Origin: Natronococcus sp. A-GB7
GTDB lineage: Archaea > Halobacteriota > Halobacteria > Halobacteriales > Natrialbaceae
DNA length: 64,000 bases
Direction: 5' to 3'
Assembly (NCBI RefSeq): GCF_029688865.1
Contig: NZ_JARUKV010000008.1
Span: forward strand, 62,001 to 126,000
Shown here: positions 7,660-16,160 of the stretch, piece by piece
How the letters are laid out: each line of letters begins with the position of its first letter
Position numbering within the stretch: the first letter of the stretch is position 1
Notes under the pieces: generated by a model
Told to the model about the DNA's origin: nothing
What the model saw: only the letters and a program-made list of their open reading frames with translations
Databases searched by the model: none
Position numbers and translations under genes: made by a program

Positions 7660-8889
7660 ATGAGTGGCACCCACCCCGCCGATGTCGGCGTCGAACCGTC
7701 CGTCTCCCGCTCTCGCCGACGGATACTCCGACTCCTTCGCTCGAGTGACGAACCGCTGTCCGTGGCCGACCTCGCGACGCGTCTCGCCGCGAAGGAGTCG
7801 TCGCGCGAACTCGAGAACGGAACGTGCGAGCGAGTGCGAGTCGCCCTCGTTCACGTTCACCTCCCGAAGCTGGCGGATTCCGGGCGCGTGGAGTGGGATC
7901 GCGAACGTCGGATAGTCCGGGCGGCGGATCCTCGAGAGTGTGACGACGACGGGGACGACACGGATCGAAACCACGGTCGGTCCCGCGACGGGCAGCAGTT
8001 CGAGGCGTGGCTGTGCTGTCCGAACTGTGGCCGCCGCGACGTGACTCGCGTTCGCGTCGGAGCCGGCCTCGAACTCGAGTGTCACGACTGCGGACGTAAT
8101 GAGACGCTCCCGCTCGAGTGGCGACCCGAAAGGCGGTCCGGCGGTTCCGAACCGAGCCGGCCCGGTTCCGGTGACCGAAACGATCGTGAACGGGCGCTCG
8201 AGGCCTCGAACGAGCGCTTAGAGCAGTTCGCCTACGCCGCCAGTCACGACCTCCAGGAGCCCCTGCGGATGGTCTCGAGCTACCTCCGGCTGATCGAGGG
8301 GCGCTACGGGGACGAACTCGACGCCGACGGAGAGGAGTTCCTGGCGTACGCGGTCGACGGCGCCGACCGGATGCGAGCGATGATCGACGGGCTGCTCGCG
8401 TACTCGAGGGTCGAGACGCAGGGAACCCCGTTCGAACCGGTCGCGCTCGAAGCGGTGCTCGAGGACGTGTGCAAGGACCTGGAGGTTCGGATCGAGGAGA
8501 CGGACGCGGACGTGACGATCGAACCGCTGCCCCGCGTCGAGGGCGACGAGACGCAGCTGCGACAGCTCTTTCAGAACCTCCTCTCGAACGCCCTCGAGTA
8601 CGGCGGCGACGAACGCCCGGTCGTTCGAGTCGAGGCCGAACGCAAGGGTTCGGAGTGGCACGTCTCGGTTCGTGACGAGGGAATCGGGATCGAACCGCAG
8701 AACCAGAAGCGGATCTTCGACGTCTTTGAGCGGCTTCACGGCTACCACGAACGGCGGGGGACGGGGATCGGACTCGCGATCTGCGAGCGGATCGTCGAGC
8801 GCCACGGCGGCGAGATTCGAGTCGACTCCGAGCCCGGCGAGGGATCGGCGTTCGTGCTGACGCTGCCGACACTGGGGAACCGTCCGTGA
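7660..8889 (+). CDS. Sensor histidine kinase with N-terminal winged-helix and zinc ribbon
   Basis: 409 residues. Residues about 15-90 look like a winged-helix domain of the kind found in short haloarchaeal proteins (RRRILRLLRSSDEPLSVADL). Residues about 118-150 form a zinc ribbon with CPNC and CHDC pairs. Next is a HisKA dimerisation segment with the phospho-accepting His196 in ASHDLQEPLRMVSS, then a HATPase domain with FQNLLSNALEYGG (about 304), DEGIGIEPQNQKRIF and GTGIGLAI. No membrane segment and no receiver domain, so it is cytoplasmic and must pass phosphate to a partner elsewhere. ATG 7660 is chosen over TTG 7636. A kinase directly fused to a putative DNA-binding domain is unusual. Confidence 0.88.
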   Translation: MSGTHPADVGVEPSVSRSRRRILRLLRSSDEPLSVADLATRLAAKESSRELENGTCERVRVALVHVHLPKLADSGRVEWDRERRIVRAADPRECDDDGDDTDRNHGRSRDGQQFEAWLCCPNCGRRDVTRVRVGAGLELECHDCGRNETLPLEWRPERRSGGSEPSRPGSGDRNDRERALEASNERLEQFAYAASHDLQEPLRMVSSYLRLIEGRYGDELDADGEEFLAYAVDGADRMRAMIDGLLAYSRVETQGTPFEPVALEAVLEDVCKDLEVRIEETDADVTIEPLPRVEGDETQLRQLFQNLLSNALEYGGDERPVVRVEAERKGSEWHVSVRDEGIGIEPQNQKRIFDVFERLHGYHERRGTGIGLAICERIVERHGGEIRVDSEPGEGSAFVLTLPTLGNRP

Positions 8890-9049
8890 CCGGGTTCTCG
8901 GCCGAGTCGTGATCGCGTGAGATCGAACCGACCGCCCTCGAGTCGACCGCGCGGCGGGACCGAACCCGAACGGCTATTGTCGAACGGGGTCCACGTCCGC
9001 GCGTGAACACCGTGAGTGCTCTCGAACGACCCGCGCCGACGAGACCGCT

Positions 9050-9562
9050 ATGAGAGTCGTCTCTCTCGCGGGGCCGAGCGACTCGGGCAAGACGACGCTC
9101 GTCGAGGAGCTCGTCCCACGACTGGCCGAGGAGGGGCGAGTCGCGACCGTCAAGTCGATCCACCACGATATCGAGATCGACACTCCGGGCGCCGACACCC
9201 ACCGTCACCGAACCGCGGGCGCCGAAACGGTCGTCGGCGTCACGCCCGAGCTCACCTTCGACATCACCGCCTGCGGGAAGCGCGATCCGCCCGACGAGCC
9301 CGACGACGAGTTCTTCCGGACGGACGACCCCGAGCTCCGGGCGCTCTCGAGTCCCCTCGCCCGCCTCGAGCGCCGCGGTTACGACGTCGTCGTCGTCGAG
9401 GGGTTCTCCGAGGCGCCGCTGCCGACAATCCTCGTCGGCGATCGCGATCCCGAGACGGTCAGCGGTGAGATCGTCGGCAGGGGAAGCGAGGATCCCGCCG
9501 ATCTCGTCGAAACGATACTGGAACTCGAGCCGTTCCCGACGTCGATGGCGGACGAGAACTGA
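9050..9562 (+). CDS. mobB: Molybdopterin-guanine dinucleotide biosynthesis protein B
   Basis: 170 residues of a P-loop GTPase. The Walker A motif GPSDSGKTT lies at residues 8-16, followed by the family pattern VATVKSIHHDIEIDTPGADT with HRHRTAGAE, and VVVVEGFSEAPLPTI near residue 120. MobB assists MobA in attaching GMP to molybdopterin for molybdoenzymes. It is a single gene here; no other molybdenum-cofactor gene is in the window. Length fits the family. Confidence 0.92.
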   Translation: MRVVSLAGPSDSGKTTLVEELVPRLAEEGRVATVKSIHHDIEIDTPGADTHRHRTAGAETVVGVTPELTFDITACGKRDPPDEPDDEFFRTDDPELRALSSPLARLERRGYDVVVVEGFSEAPLPTILVGDRDPETVSGEIVGRGSEDPADLVETILELEPFPTSMADEN

Positions 9563-9730
9563 TCGCACGGCCCGTTTCGGCCGTTTCTCGGGCTGACACC
9601 CGGATATCCTCCGCTACAAATAATATAATTTTAATTGAGTGTAAAGAATGATTGATTTTCAGGTCAGTGGGTTCTGATCAGTTTGGAAGTGCGGTTATTG
9701 TGTTTCCTCCTGTATTCGTGAGTGAGAACA

Positions 9731-10399
9731 ATGACATCCATTGCAGACCTCGAGATTCCGGGCGACGGAACCGGACTGGCCGAGCTGTTCGACGCCGTCC
9801 CATCGCTCACCTGCGAGATGGAGCAGGTCATCGCCTCGAGCGGCCACGGACTGTGGCTGTCCGGGCCGTCGAAGGAGGAGATCGAAGCCGCGATGGCGGA
9901 CGCCGCCGCGATCGAGGACTACTCGCTGATCAGCAGCGACGACGACCGCTGGCTGTACGACATCGAGTTCGACCCCGAGACGGTCGACCCCCTCGAGCTC
10001 GTCCTCGAGGAGGGTGGCACCGTCCTCAGCGCGTCGGCCTCGGGCGGCTCCTGGCTCCTGAGCGTGCGCGTCCTCGAGCGCGAGGACGTCAGCTCGCTGT
10101 ACGATCGTCTCGTCGACAACGACGTGACGCCGACGATCGTGCGCCTGTTCGACGTCGCCGACGAGAGTCACTCCCAGTGCGGTCTCACGCAGCGCCAGTA
10201 CGAGACGCTGGTCGCAGCGATCGACCACGGCTACTTCGAGATCCCCCGCGAGGTCTCGATGCAGGAGCTCTCCGAGGAGCTCGACATCTCCCACCAGGCG
10301 CTCTCCGAGCGCCTGCGCCGGGCCTACCGGGCGCTGGTCACCTCCGAACTCAACGTCGCCGAGGAGGAGGCGACCGCCCCGCCGGTCCCGTCCGACTGA
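9731..10399 (+). CDS. Bat-like HTH-10 transcriptional regulator
   Basis: 222 residues. The C-terminal HTH begins LTQRQYETLVAAIDHGYF and continues LSEELDISHQALSERLRR, the same architecture as the regulator at 6923-7585. The N-terminal domain is very acidic. ATG 9731 is preferred over GTG 9722. About 100 nt upstream is a markedly A+T-rich stretch (9613-9660), probably part of its control region. Targets unknown. Confidence 0.85.
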   Translation: MTSIADLEIPGDGTGLAELFDAVPSLTCEMEQVIASSGHGLWLSGPSKEEIEAAMADAAAIEDYSLISSDDDRWLYDIEFDPETVDPLELVLEEGGTVLSASASGGSWLLSVRVLEREDVSSLYDRLVDNDVTPTIVRLFDVADESHSQCGLTQRQYETLVAAIDHGYFEIPREVSMQELSEELDISHQALSERLRRAYRALVTSELNVAEEEATAPPVPSD

Positions 10400-10533
10400 C
10401 GACAGCTCCGTCCCCAGCCCGCTCTCGAGTTCTACTCCTCGCGTTTTGCCGTAACGGCCGCGCAACTGACCACGCTGCCTACTGAACCGACCACACCGCG
10501 TACTGTTATTAGCCGTCCGCGACGTGTTGGCGT

Positions 10534-11301
10534 ATGCACGTCGATACCGACGACGGCGTTCTCGAGATCAGGTTCGATCGACCGGGCGTTCTCAACGCGA
10601 TGAGCCAGGCGGTCGCGACGGAGCTGGCCGAGACGATCGAGCGGGCCGACCCCGACGACCACCACGCGATCGTCGTCTCAGGAGAAGGCGACGCGTTCAG
10701 CGCCGGCGGCGACATCGAGGCGATGGCCGAACCGCCCAGCCCGCCCCGCGAGTCCTACGAGGAGGTCACCGAGACGTTCGGCCGGGTGGTCGAGGCGATG
10801 CTCGAGTCGCCGGTTCCGATCGTCGCGAAGGTAAACGGTGACGCCATCGGGGCGGGGCTGGCCGTCGTCGCCCTCTCCGATATCGCCTACGCTAGCGCGG
10901 ACGCCACCTTCTCCTGTGCGTTCGTCAGGGTCGGGCTCATCCCCGACACCGGTGGGACGTTCATGCTTCCCCACATCGTCGGCCTGCGGGCCGCAAAGAA
11001 GCTCGCGTTTACCGGGGAGTTCTTCGACGCCGATCGGGCGGCCGACCTCGAGCTGGTCAACGAGGCCGTTCCCGCGGACGAACTCGACGATCGGGTCCGA
11101 GAGACGGTCGAGCGACTCGGACGCCGACCGACGGACGTGATCGGGATGACCAAGCAGGCCCTCCACGAGAACATGGCCCGCCACTGGCGGGAGGCCGCCG
11201 ACTACGAGAACACGCTGCAGGTCCAGGCGCGCGGCTCTGACTCTCACGAGGAGGGGGTCGCGGCCTTCCTCGAGGGGCGTGAACCGGAGTTCAATGAGTA
11301 G
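10534..11301 (+). CDS. Enoyl-CoA hydratase/isomerase family protein
   Basis: 255 residues of the crotonase fold. FSAGGDIEAM (about residues 49-58) gives the first oxyanion-hole element, KVNGDAIGAGLAVVALSDI the second, and GLIPDTGGTFMLPHIVG the active-site region. The family hydrates or isomerises enoyl-CoA in fatty-acid or aromatic-acid breakdown. The usual second acidic residue of true hydratases is not obvious, so an isomerase or related activity is possible. It stands alone, not in an operon. Confidence 0.88.
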   Translation: MHVDTDDGVLEIRFDRPGVLNAMSQAVATELAETIERADPDDHHAIVVSGEGDAFSAGGDIEAMAEPPSPPRESYEEVTETFGRVVEAMLESPVPIVAKVNGDAIGAGLAVVALSDIAYASADATFSCAFVRVGLIPDTGGTFMLPHIVGLRAAKKLAFTGEFFDADRAADLELVNEAVPADELDDRVRETVERLGRRPTDVIGMTKQALHENMARHWREAADYENTLQVQARGSDSHEEGVAAFLEGREPEFNE

Positions 11302-11396
11302 TTGACGGACGTCCGATATCGCCCGCGAGAACACTCGAGTCGCAAGCCACCGCAAGCAACACCATTGTACGGTTCTCCGTCGTGTTTCAAATCGCA

Positions 11397-12005
11397 ATGT
11401 CCCCAGAGTTTACCGACGACGACATCGGAAAGACAGTGATCAACGCCGACGGCGAGGAGGTCGGTCTCGTCGCCGACGTCGAACACGGCACCGCACACGT
11501 GGAGCCGGACCCCGGAATCACGGACACGATCAAGGCCAAACTCGGCTGGGGGGACTCCGACGGGGACGCCTACCCCCTACAGGAGCCAGCGGTCGCCGAG
11601 GTAACCGACGACGAGATTCACCTCGAGCGCGACCTCGACTCCGGCTCCGGAGCGGACACCGGCGCGGCCGGTGCCGGGACGACGGCGGGTGCCGAATCGG
11701 CGACCGGCGCCACCGACACGGCGGATCGAGGCGACGACGACCTCATCGGTGACGACGATGACGAGTTCGTCGACGACGACGACGACCTGATCGGCGACGA
11801 TGACGATGACCTCATTGGCGACGATGATGACGACGACCTCATCGGCGACGATGACGATGACGACCTGATCGGTGACGACGACGATGACGACCTGATCGGC
11901 GACGACGATGATGACCTCGTCGGCGACGATGACGATGACCTGATCGGTGACGACGATGACGACGACCTGATCGGCGATGACGACGATCGTCACGACACGC
12001 GATAA
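11397..12005 (+). CDS. PRC-barrel-like protein with long Asp-rich (DDDLIG)n tail
   Basis: 202 residues. Residues about 1-75 (DIGKTVINADGEEVGLVADV) resemble a PRC-barrel and contain KAKLGWG. A Gly/Ala/Thr linker follows (about 80-112), then roughly 90 residues made almost only of Asp, interrupted at regular steps by LIG (eight times), LVG (once) and EFV (once). No signal peptide and no membrane segment. ATG 11397 is preferred to GTG 11382. The tail has extreme negative charge and would bind cations or stay extended at high salt. The repeat number is likely to vary between strains. Function unknown. Confidence 0.8.
   Translation: MSPEFTDDDIGKTVINADGEEVGLVADVEHGTAHVEPDPGITDTIKAKLGWGDSDGDAYPLQEPAVAEVTDDEIHLERDLDSGSGADTGAAGAGTTAGAESATGATDTADRGDDDLIGDDDDEFVDDDDDLIGDDDDDLIGDDDDDDLIGDDDDDDLIGDDDDDDLIGDDDDDLVGDDDDDLIGDDDDDDLIGDDDDRHDTR
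11736..11994 (+). repeat. In-frame tandem repeat coding Asp-run + LIG
   Basis: Imperfect tandem units of about 21-27 nt, core GACCTGATCGGCGAC plus variable GAC/GAT codons, lie within the Asp-rich gene. Unit lengths differ by whole codons, as slippage under selection for frame would give. Confidence 0.85.
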
Positions 12006-12214
12006 CGTCGCAGCCACGATCCTCGTCCGAGCGAAGCACGCCTTCCCGATCTATCGCCGTTCGGATAACCGACCAGCACCACAGGGGACGTTTCGAACTC
12101 GAGAACCGCGTTCCGAGGACGGAGGGCCGTCTCGTACGGCCTGCTGTAATGATTTCCCGAAGCGACTGCAGGACCGCTCGCGGTCGCTCCGGAAATGACT
12201 GACAGTAATCCGTG

Positions 12215-12649
12215 TCACGCCTCGAGACGGTGTCGAACCGTCAACACCGGAACGTCCGAGAGCCGAACGACTTTCTCAGTGACACTCCCGACCAGATACC
12301 GGTCCAGCCCGGTTCGACCGTGCGTCCCCATTACGATCAGGTCGACGTCGTGGTTCTCCGCGTAGGAGAGAATGCCGTCGTGGGGCCGGCCGTGGACGAC
12401 CGTGCCGACGGCCCGCTCGTGGCCCCGCTCGCGGAGTCGTTCGACGAGGTTCTCGACGGTCGCCGATCCCGTTCGCTCGGCCTGCTCGAGCGCGGGTCCG
12501 GTTTCGACGTCCGTGGCGACCCTCGTCGTGTCGACGACGGTGAGGACGTGGAGTTCCGCGTCGTACTGCTCGGCGAGGTCGAGCGCGGTCTCGAGCGCCC
12601 GCTCCGGGGGGTCGCCAACGTCGGTCGGGAACAGCACGCGCTCGTACAC
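12215..12649 (-). CDS. Universal stress protein (UspA family)
   Basis: 144 residues when started at GTG 12649 (VYERVLFPTD), the normal length and opening of haloarchaeal Usp proteins; a longer frame upstream has Arg-rich nonsense composition. The ATP-binding signature GTHGRTGLDRYLVGSVTE sits near the C terminus, and the first strand ends in the usual Asp (FPTD). It is probably a cytoplasmic nucleotide-binding stress protein. No clear operon partner. Confidence 0.88.
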   Translation of the reverse strand: MYERVLFPTDVGDPPERALETALDLAEQYDAELHVLTVVDTTRVATDVETGPALEQAERTGSATVENLVERLRERGHERAVGTVVHGRPHDGILSYAENHDVDLIVMGTHGRTGLDRYLVGSVTEKVVRLSDVPVLTVRHRLEA

Positions 12650-12764
12650 GAACTCGGGTTCGACCCCGAGGACCAAAAGTTGTGTGTCAGCTGTCACCAC
12701 TGTGCAACGGTGGAACCGAACGTCGGTTACCGACGCCGGGCGGCGACTTCGCGCCCGATCCCGC

Positions 12765-13601
12765 TCAGGCGCCGTCGGGATCCCCGTGGGTGACGCCGTC
12801 GCGCTCGTCCGCGCTGCGGCGGCGCAACGCGGCCCGGGCGTTCGACGCCTGGTAGCCAAAGAAGACGTTCGTCCCGTAGGCTTCCGCGACCTCCGTCGCG
12901 TGGATCAGGTTGTCGACGTCGACGTCGACGGCGTACAGCTCGATACTGAAGGGCGTCTCGAGCGCGCTCTCGAAGCCCTTCGCGATCGTCTCGAGCCAGT
13001 AGGTCGTCTCGTAGGCCGTGTCGTACAGCGGGACGACGAACTCGTCGACGTACTCCTCGAGGGCCTCGAGATCGATCCCGGCCCGCTCGTAGAGATGGCC
13101 GGGGTAGGGGTCCGGATACAGCGTCATGTAGACCCGACCGGGGATGTGTTCGACCGCCTCCGCGACGAACTCGGTGATGACGCTGGCGCGCCACTCGAGG
13201 CGGTCGTCGTACTCGCTCTCCTGGAAGTTCTGCTCGCAGACGCCACAGCGACAGTACTCCTCGCGGGGGAAGCCGATATCGTCGAGACGGACGTCCGCGT
13301 TCGCCTCGGCGCAGTCGTCGATGATTTCGAACAGTCCATCGCGGTAGTCCTCGCGAGAGGGACAGACGTACGCCCAGTCGAAGTACTTCCGATCCCGCGT
13401 GGCGGGCCGACCCAGATCGTCGACCGGGACCAGCGACGGATCGGCGTCGGCCGCGGCGTTGTCGCCGAAACAGGAGACCATGTTCACCGCGTCTTCGATC
13501 GGTTCGGCGGATCTGCCGGTGACGTCTTTGACCTCGTAGAAGCCGCGGTCGAACTCCGGCCACCGTACCTCGTCCTCGTTTCGGGTGACGACGCCGTACA
13601 T
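12765..13601 (-). CDS. Conserved hypothetical protein, possibly TIM-barrel hydrolase-like
   Basis: 278 residues, soluble, acidic and rich in aromatic residues. It contains a compact cysteine cluster, EYCRCGVCEQNF, which may bind a metal. Fragments such as DYRDGLFEIIDDC, ANADVRLDDIGFPREEY and GRVYMTLYPDPYPGHLYE resemble the strand ends of TIM-barrel glycosidase-like proteins, but I do not recognise the family with confidence. ATG 13601 starts right at the beginning of well-formed protein. The C-terminal 20 residues are charged and probably disordered. No enzyme activity is claimed. Confidence 0.75.
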   Translation of the reverse strand: MYGVVTRNEDEVRWPEFDRGFYEVKDVTGRSAEPIEDAVNMVSCFGDNAAADADPSLVPVDDLGRPATRDRKYFDWAYVCPSREDYRDGLFEIIDDCAEANADVRLDDIGFPREEYCRCGVCEQNFQESEYDDRLEWRASVITEFVAEAVEHIPGRVYMTLYPDPYPGHLYERAGIDLEALEEYVDEFVVPLYDTAYETTYWLETIAKGFESALETPFSIELYAVDVDVDNLIHATEVAEAYGTNVFFGYQASNARAALRRRSADERDGVTHGDPDGA

Positions 13602-13644
13602 ACGAACGGTGTACGGCTACGGGGCCGTAAGCCGTTCGGATCGA

Positions 13645-13755
13645 CTACTGCTCCGGTTCGTACTCGTACTCGACGTCCGAGGAGCCACCGAGGGTAACCT
13701 TCCAGACGAGCGCGATGACGAACGTAGCGATCAGGATGGTGCGTACGCGGGACAT
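13645..13755 (-). CDS. 36-residue single-pass membrane protein
   Basis: A very short frame beginning MSRVRTILIATFVIALVWKV: two Arg near the start, one hydrophobic helix, then an acidic tail ending EYEYEPEQ. The positive-inside start and charged tail make sense as a membrane microprotein, and codon use matches real haloarchaeal genes. It lies 43 nt downstream of the 278-residue gene on the same strand, so the two may be co-transcribed. Function unknown. Confidence 0.65.
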   Translation of the reverse strand: MSRVRTILIATFVIALVWKVTLGGSSDVEYEYEPEQ

Positions 13756-13828
13756 GTCCGCTCGAGACGTCGCGTGGCTCGTACTTATCAATTATGGGCT
13801 CTTTCGGAAGTCCGTATCAGTCGGCCGA

Positions 13829-14308
13829 TCAGGTCTCGATCAGCGACGCGATCCCCTCACGGACGATCGTCCCGCAGTACGAACACCGAACCCCGTCGTC
13901 GACGACCTCGAACCGCGAGTCGACGGGCTCTTCGCCGGTCGAGATGCAGCCGTCGTTGGGACAGGAGAGGACGCCCACGACGACATCGGGGCGCTCGACG
14001 CGGTGTTTCTCGATGACGTCGTACTCCCGGACGATGTTGATCGTCGCGTCGGGCGCGATCAGCGAGAGCACGTCGACCTCGTCCTGGCTCAGCTCCCGAC
14101 CCTCGACCTTGACGATGTCCTTGCGCGCGAGCCGATCGGAGGGAACGTTCATCCCGACCGAGATCTCCTCGCCCTGGCTGCCGTCGATGCCGAGGATCGC
14201 AAGGACGTTCAGCGCCTGCCCGCCGTTGATGTGGTCGATGACGGTGCCGTTCCGAATCTTGCTAACCCGCAGCTCGTGCTCGCTGCGGTCGTCGCCCCCG
14301 TTACTCAT
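13829..14308 (-). CDS. pyrI: Aspartate carbamoyltransferase regulatory chain
   Basis: 159 residues. The N-terminal allosteric domain starts at [20 protein letters not shown]. The C-terminal zinc domain has CPNDGC and CSYC, supplying the four zinc cysteines. The protein binds ATP/CTP and regulates PyrB in pyrimidine synthesis. ATG 14308 is chosen; it overlaps the end of pyrB by 8 nt, so translation is coupled. Length fits the family. Confidence 0.96.
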   Translation of the reverse strand: MSNGGDDRSEHELRVSKIRNGTVIDHINGGQALNVLAILGIDGSQGEEISVGMNVPSDRLARKDIVKVEGRELSQDEVDVLSLIAPDATINIVREYDVIEKHRVERPDVVVGVLSCPNDGCISTGEEPVDSRFEVVDDGVRCSYCGTIVREGIASLIET

Positions 14309-15239
14309 CGCTTCCACCTCCGTCCTCGCTCAACAGGAGATCGAGCAGCGCCATCCGAACCGGCACCCCGTTGTGGGCCTGCTCGAAGTACGCGGCGTAC
14401 TCGGTGTCGTCGACCTCGGGCGCGATCTCGTCGACCCGCGGCAGCGGGTGCATCACCGTCAGCTCGTCGCTCGCAGCCTCGAGCGTCTCCGCGTCGATCT
14501 GGTACTCCCCCGCGACCTCCCGATACTCCGACTCGTCGGGGAACCGCTCGCGCTGGATCCGGGTCACGTAGAGGACGTCCAGATCGCCAAGCACCGCCTC
14601 GAGGCTCTCGTGTTCGCGAATCCCCGTCCGGCCGCCCTGTTGCTGGTGGAGGTCGTAGACGACCTCCCGGGGGAGCTGCAGGCTCTCCGGACTGATGAAG
14701 TGCTGGCGGGTGTCGAAGTTCGACAGCGCGTAAGCCAGCGAGTGGACGGTTCGGCCGTACTTCAGATCGCCCATGATCCCGATCGTGATATCGTCGAGCC
14801 CGGCGTTCTCCCGGATCGTGTACAGATCGAGCAGGGTCTGTGTCGGGTGCTGTCCGGCCCCGTCGCCGGCGTTCAGTAGCGGCACGTCGACGAACTCGCT
14901 GGCCATCGTCGCGGCGCCCTCCTTGGGGTGGCGCAGGACGAGCGCGTCGGTGTACCCCTCGATCACTCGGACGGTGTCGGCGAGCGTCTCGCCCTTCGTG
15001 ACGCTCGAGGACTCGACCGATCCCATGTCGACGACGTCTCCGCCGAGGCGTTTCATCGCCGTCTCGAAGCTCATCTTCGTTCGCGTGCTCGGTTCGAAAA
15101 AGAGCAGCCCGAGCAACGCCCCGGCGTGGCGATCCGCGACGGCTGACGGATCGGCGGCGATCTCGGCCGCCCGGTCGAGGACGGTCTCGACGTCCGCTCG
15201 CGAGAGGTGTTTGCTCGTGATCACGTGGTCGTGGCGCAT
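14301..15239 (-). CDS. pyrB: Aspartate carbamoyltransferase catalytic chain
   Basis: 312 residues. The carbamoyl-phosphate site [12 protein letters not shown] lies near residues 49-60 and the aspartate-binding motifs [13 protein letters not shown] and HPLPRVDEI are present. It makes carbamoyl aspartate, the first committed step of pyrimidine synthesis. It is followed by pyrI in an overlapping operon. ATG 15239 gives the usual N terminus ([14 protein letters not shown]). Confidence 0.97.
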   Translation of the reverse strand: MRHDHVITSKHLSRADVETVLDRAAEIAADPSAVADRHAGALLGLLFFEPSTRTKMSFETAMKRLGGDVVDMGSVESSSVTKGETLADTVRVIEGYTDALVLRHPKEGAATMASEFVDVPLLNAGDGAGQHPTQTLLDLYTIRENAGLDDITIGIMGDLKYGRTVHSLAYALSNFDTRQHFISPESLQLPREVVYDLHQQQGGRTGIREHESLEAVLGDLDVLYVTRIQRERFPDESEYREVAGEYQIDAETLEAASDELTVMHPLPRVDEIAPEVDDTEYAAYFEQAHNGVPVRMALLDLLLSEDGGGSDE

Positions 15240-15329
15240 CTCGTTGGATAGGGGGCCTGCGAACCCCTTGAATCTCCCTGTTCGCGGGGAGAAAAGCTAT
15301 ACCGTCGCTGTCACAACCTCGCCGACCGC

Positions 15330-15950
15330 ATGGCCGATCGGCTCCCGACCGGGATCGACGCGCTGGATCGCAAGCTCGAGGGCGGCCTGCCGACGGGGGC
15401 GCTCGTCGCCTACACGGCCGAACCGGCCAGCCAGTCCGAACGCCTGCTGTACGAGCTGACGGCCGCACGCGAGACGCAGTACCTCTCTACCGAGCGGTCG
15501 GTCCGGGCCGTCCGGTCGGCACTCGAGGCCGCCCCCGCGGCGGTCGGCGAACCGGCGGTCGAACGGCTCCCGGCGGACGGGCTCGAGGACGCGACCCGGA
15601 CCGTTGCCGACCTGTCCGAACAGACGCTCCTGATCGTCGACACGGCCGATCGACTCGAGCGATCCGATCCGGACGACTACGTCGCCTTTTTGAACGAGCT
15701 GAAGGGGGCGCTGCTCGAGACCGACAGCGTCGCCGTCCTCCACTGTCTGCGCGGCGCGGAACCCCGTAACCGGGCCCGAACCCTCCACGCCGCCGACGCC
15801 GTCTTCGAGCTCCACACCGACCGCGTCGGGGGTCGCCTCGAGACCGTCCTCACGGTGCCGACGTTCAGGTACGGCGGCCAGCCTACCGAGTCGATCACCC
15901 TCGAGCTGACAGAGGGGGTCGCGATCGACACCAGTCGAGATATCGCCTGA
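15330..15950 (+). CDS. KaiC/RadA-like protein with degenerate P-loop
   Basis: 206 residues. It opens like a KaiC/RadA-type RecA-fold protein (LPTGIDALDRKLEGGLPTGA), but where the Walker A GxxGxGKT should be it has YTAEPASQSERLL, lacking both the Lys and the flanking Gly residues. The putative Walker B strand TLLIVDTADRL is kept. So the fold is probably retained but ATP hydrolysis is unlikely. Haloarchaea carry families of such short KaiC-like proteins, often linked to signalling. Divergent from pyrB, with about 90 nt between them. Confidence 0.75.
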   Translation: MADRLPTGIDALDRKLEGGLPTGALVAYTAEPASQSERLLYELTAARETQYLSTERSVRAVRSALEAAPAAVGEPAVERLPADGLEDATRTVADLSEQTLLIVDTADRLERSDPDDYVAFLNELKGALLETDSVAVLHCLRGAEPRNRARTLHAADAVFELHTDRVGGRLETVLTVPTFRYGGQPTESITLELTEGVAIDTSRDIA

Positions 15951-16160
15951 CCGCCCGCTAACGCGCCCGCTCCTCACTTTCGAGGCAGGGCCGTCGCCGC
16001 GGCCGGTCGGAGTTCGCGCTCCTCCTCGGGGTGGCGCAGTCGGGTCGAGACGAGCGCGGGATCCGTCCGTTCGGAGAACGGTCACGCGTGTACGGTTGTT
16101 CAACGAACCAACGTACCCGGAAACGTGGGTTTATTACCCCTCTCATACAGGCACGGTAAC

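Noticed and set aside
6776-9568. A 930-codon open frame on the minus strand opposite the regulator, kinase and mobB genes
   Set aside because: Its translation is an Arg/Ser-rich string without domains, as expected opposite GC-rich haloarchaeal genes. The plus-strand genes carry clear motifs.
11736-11994. Regular repeats taken at first for a CRISPR-like or satellite array
   Set aside because: They are in frame, coding Asp-run plus LIG within one gene, with unit lengths that differ by whole codons.
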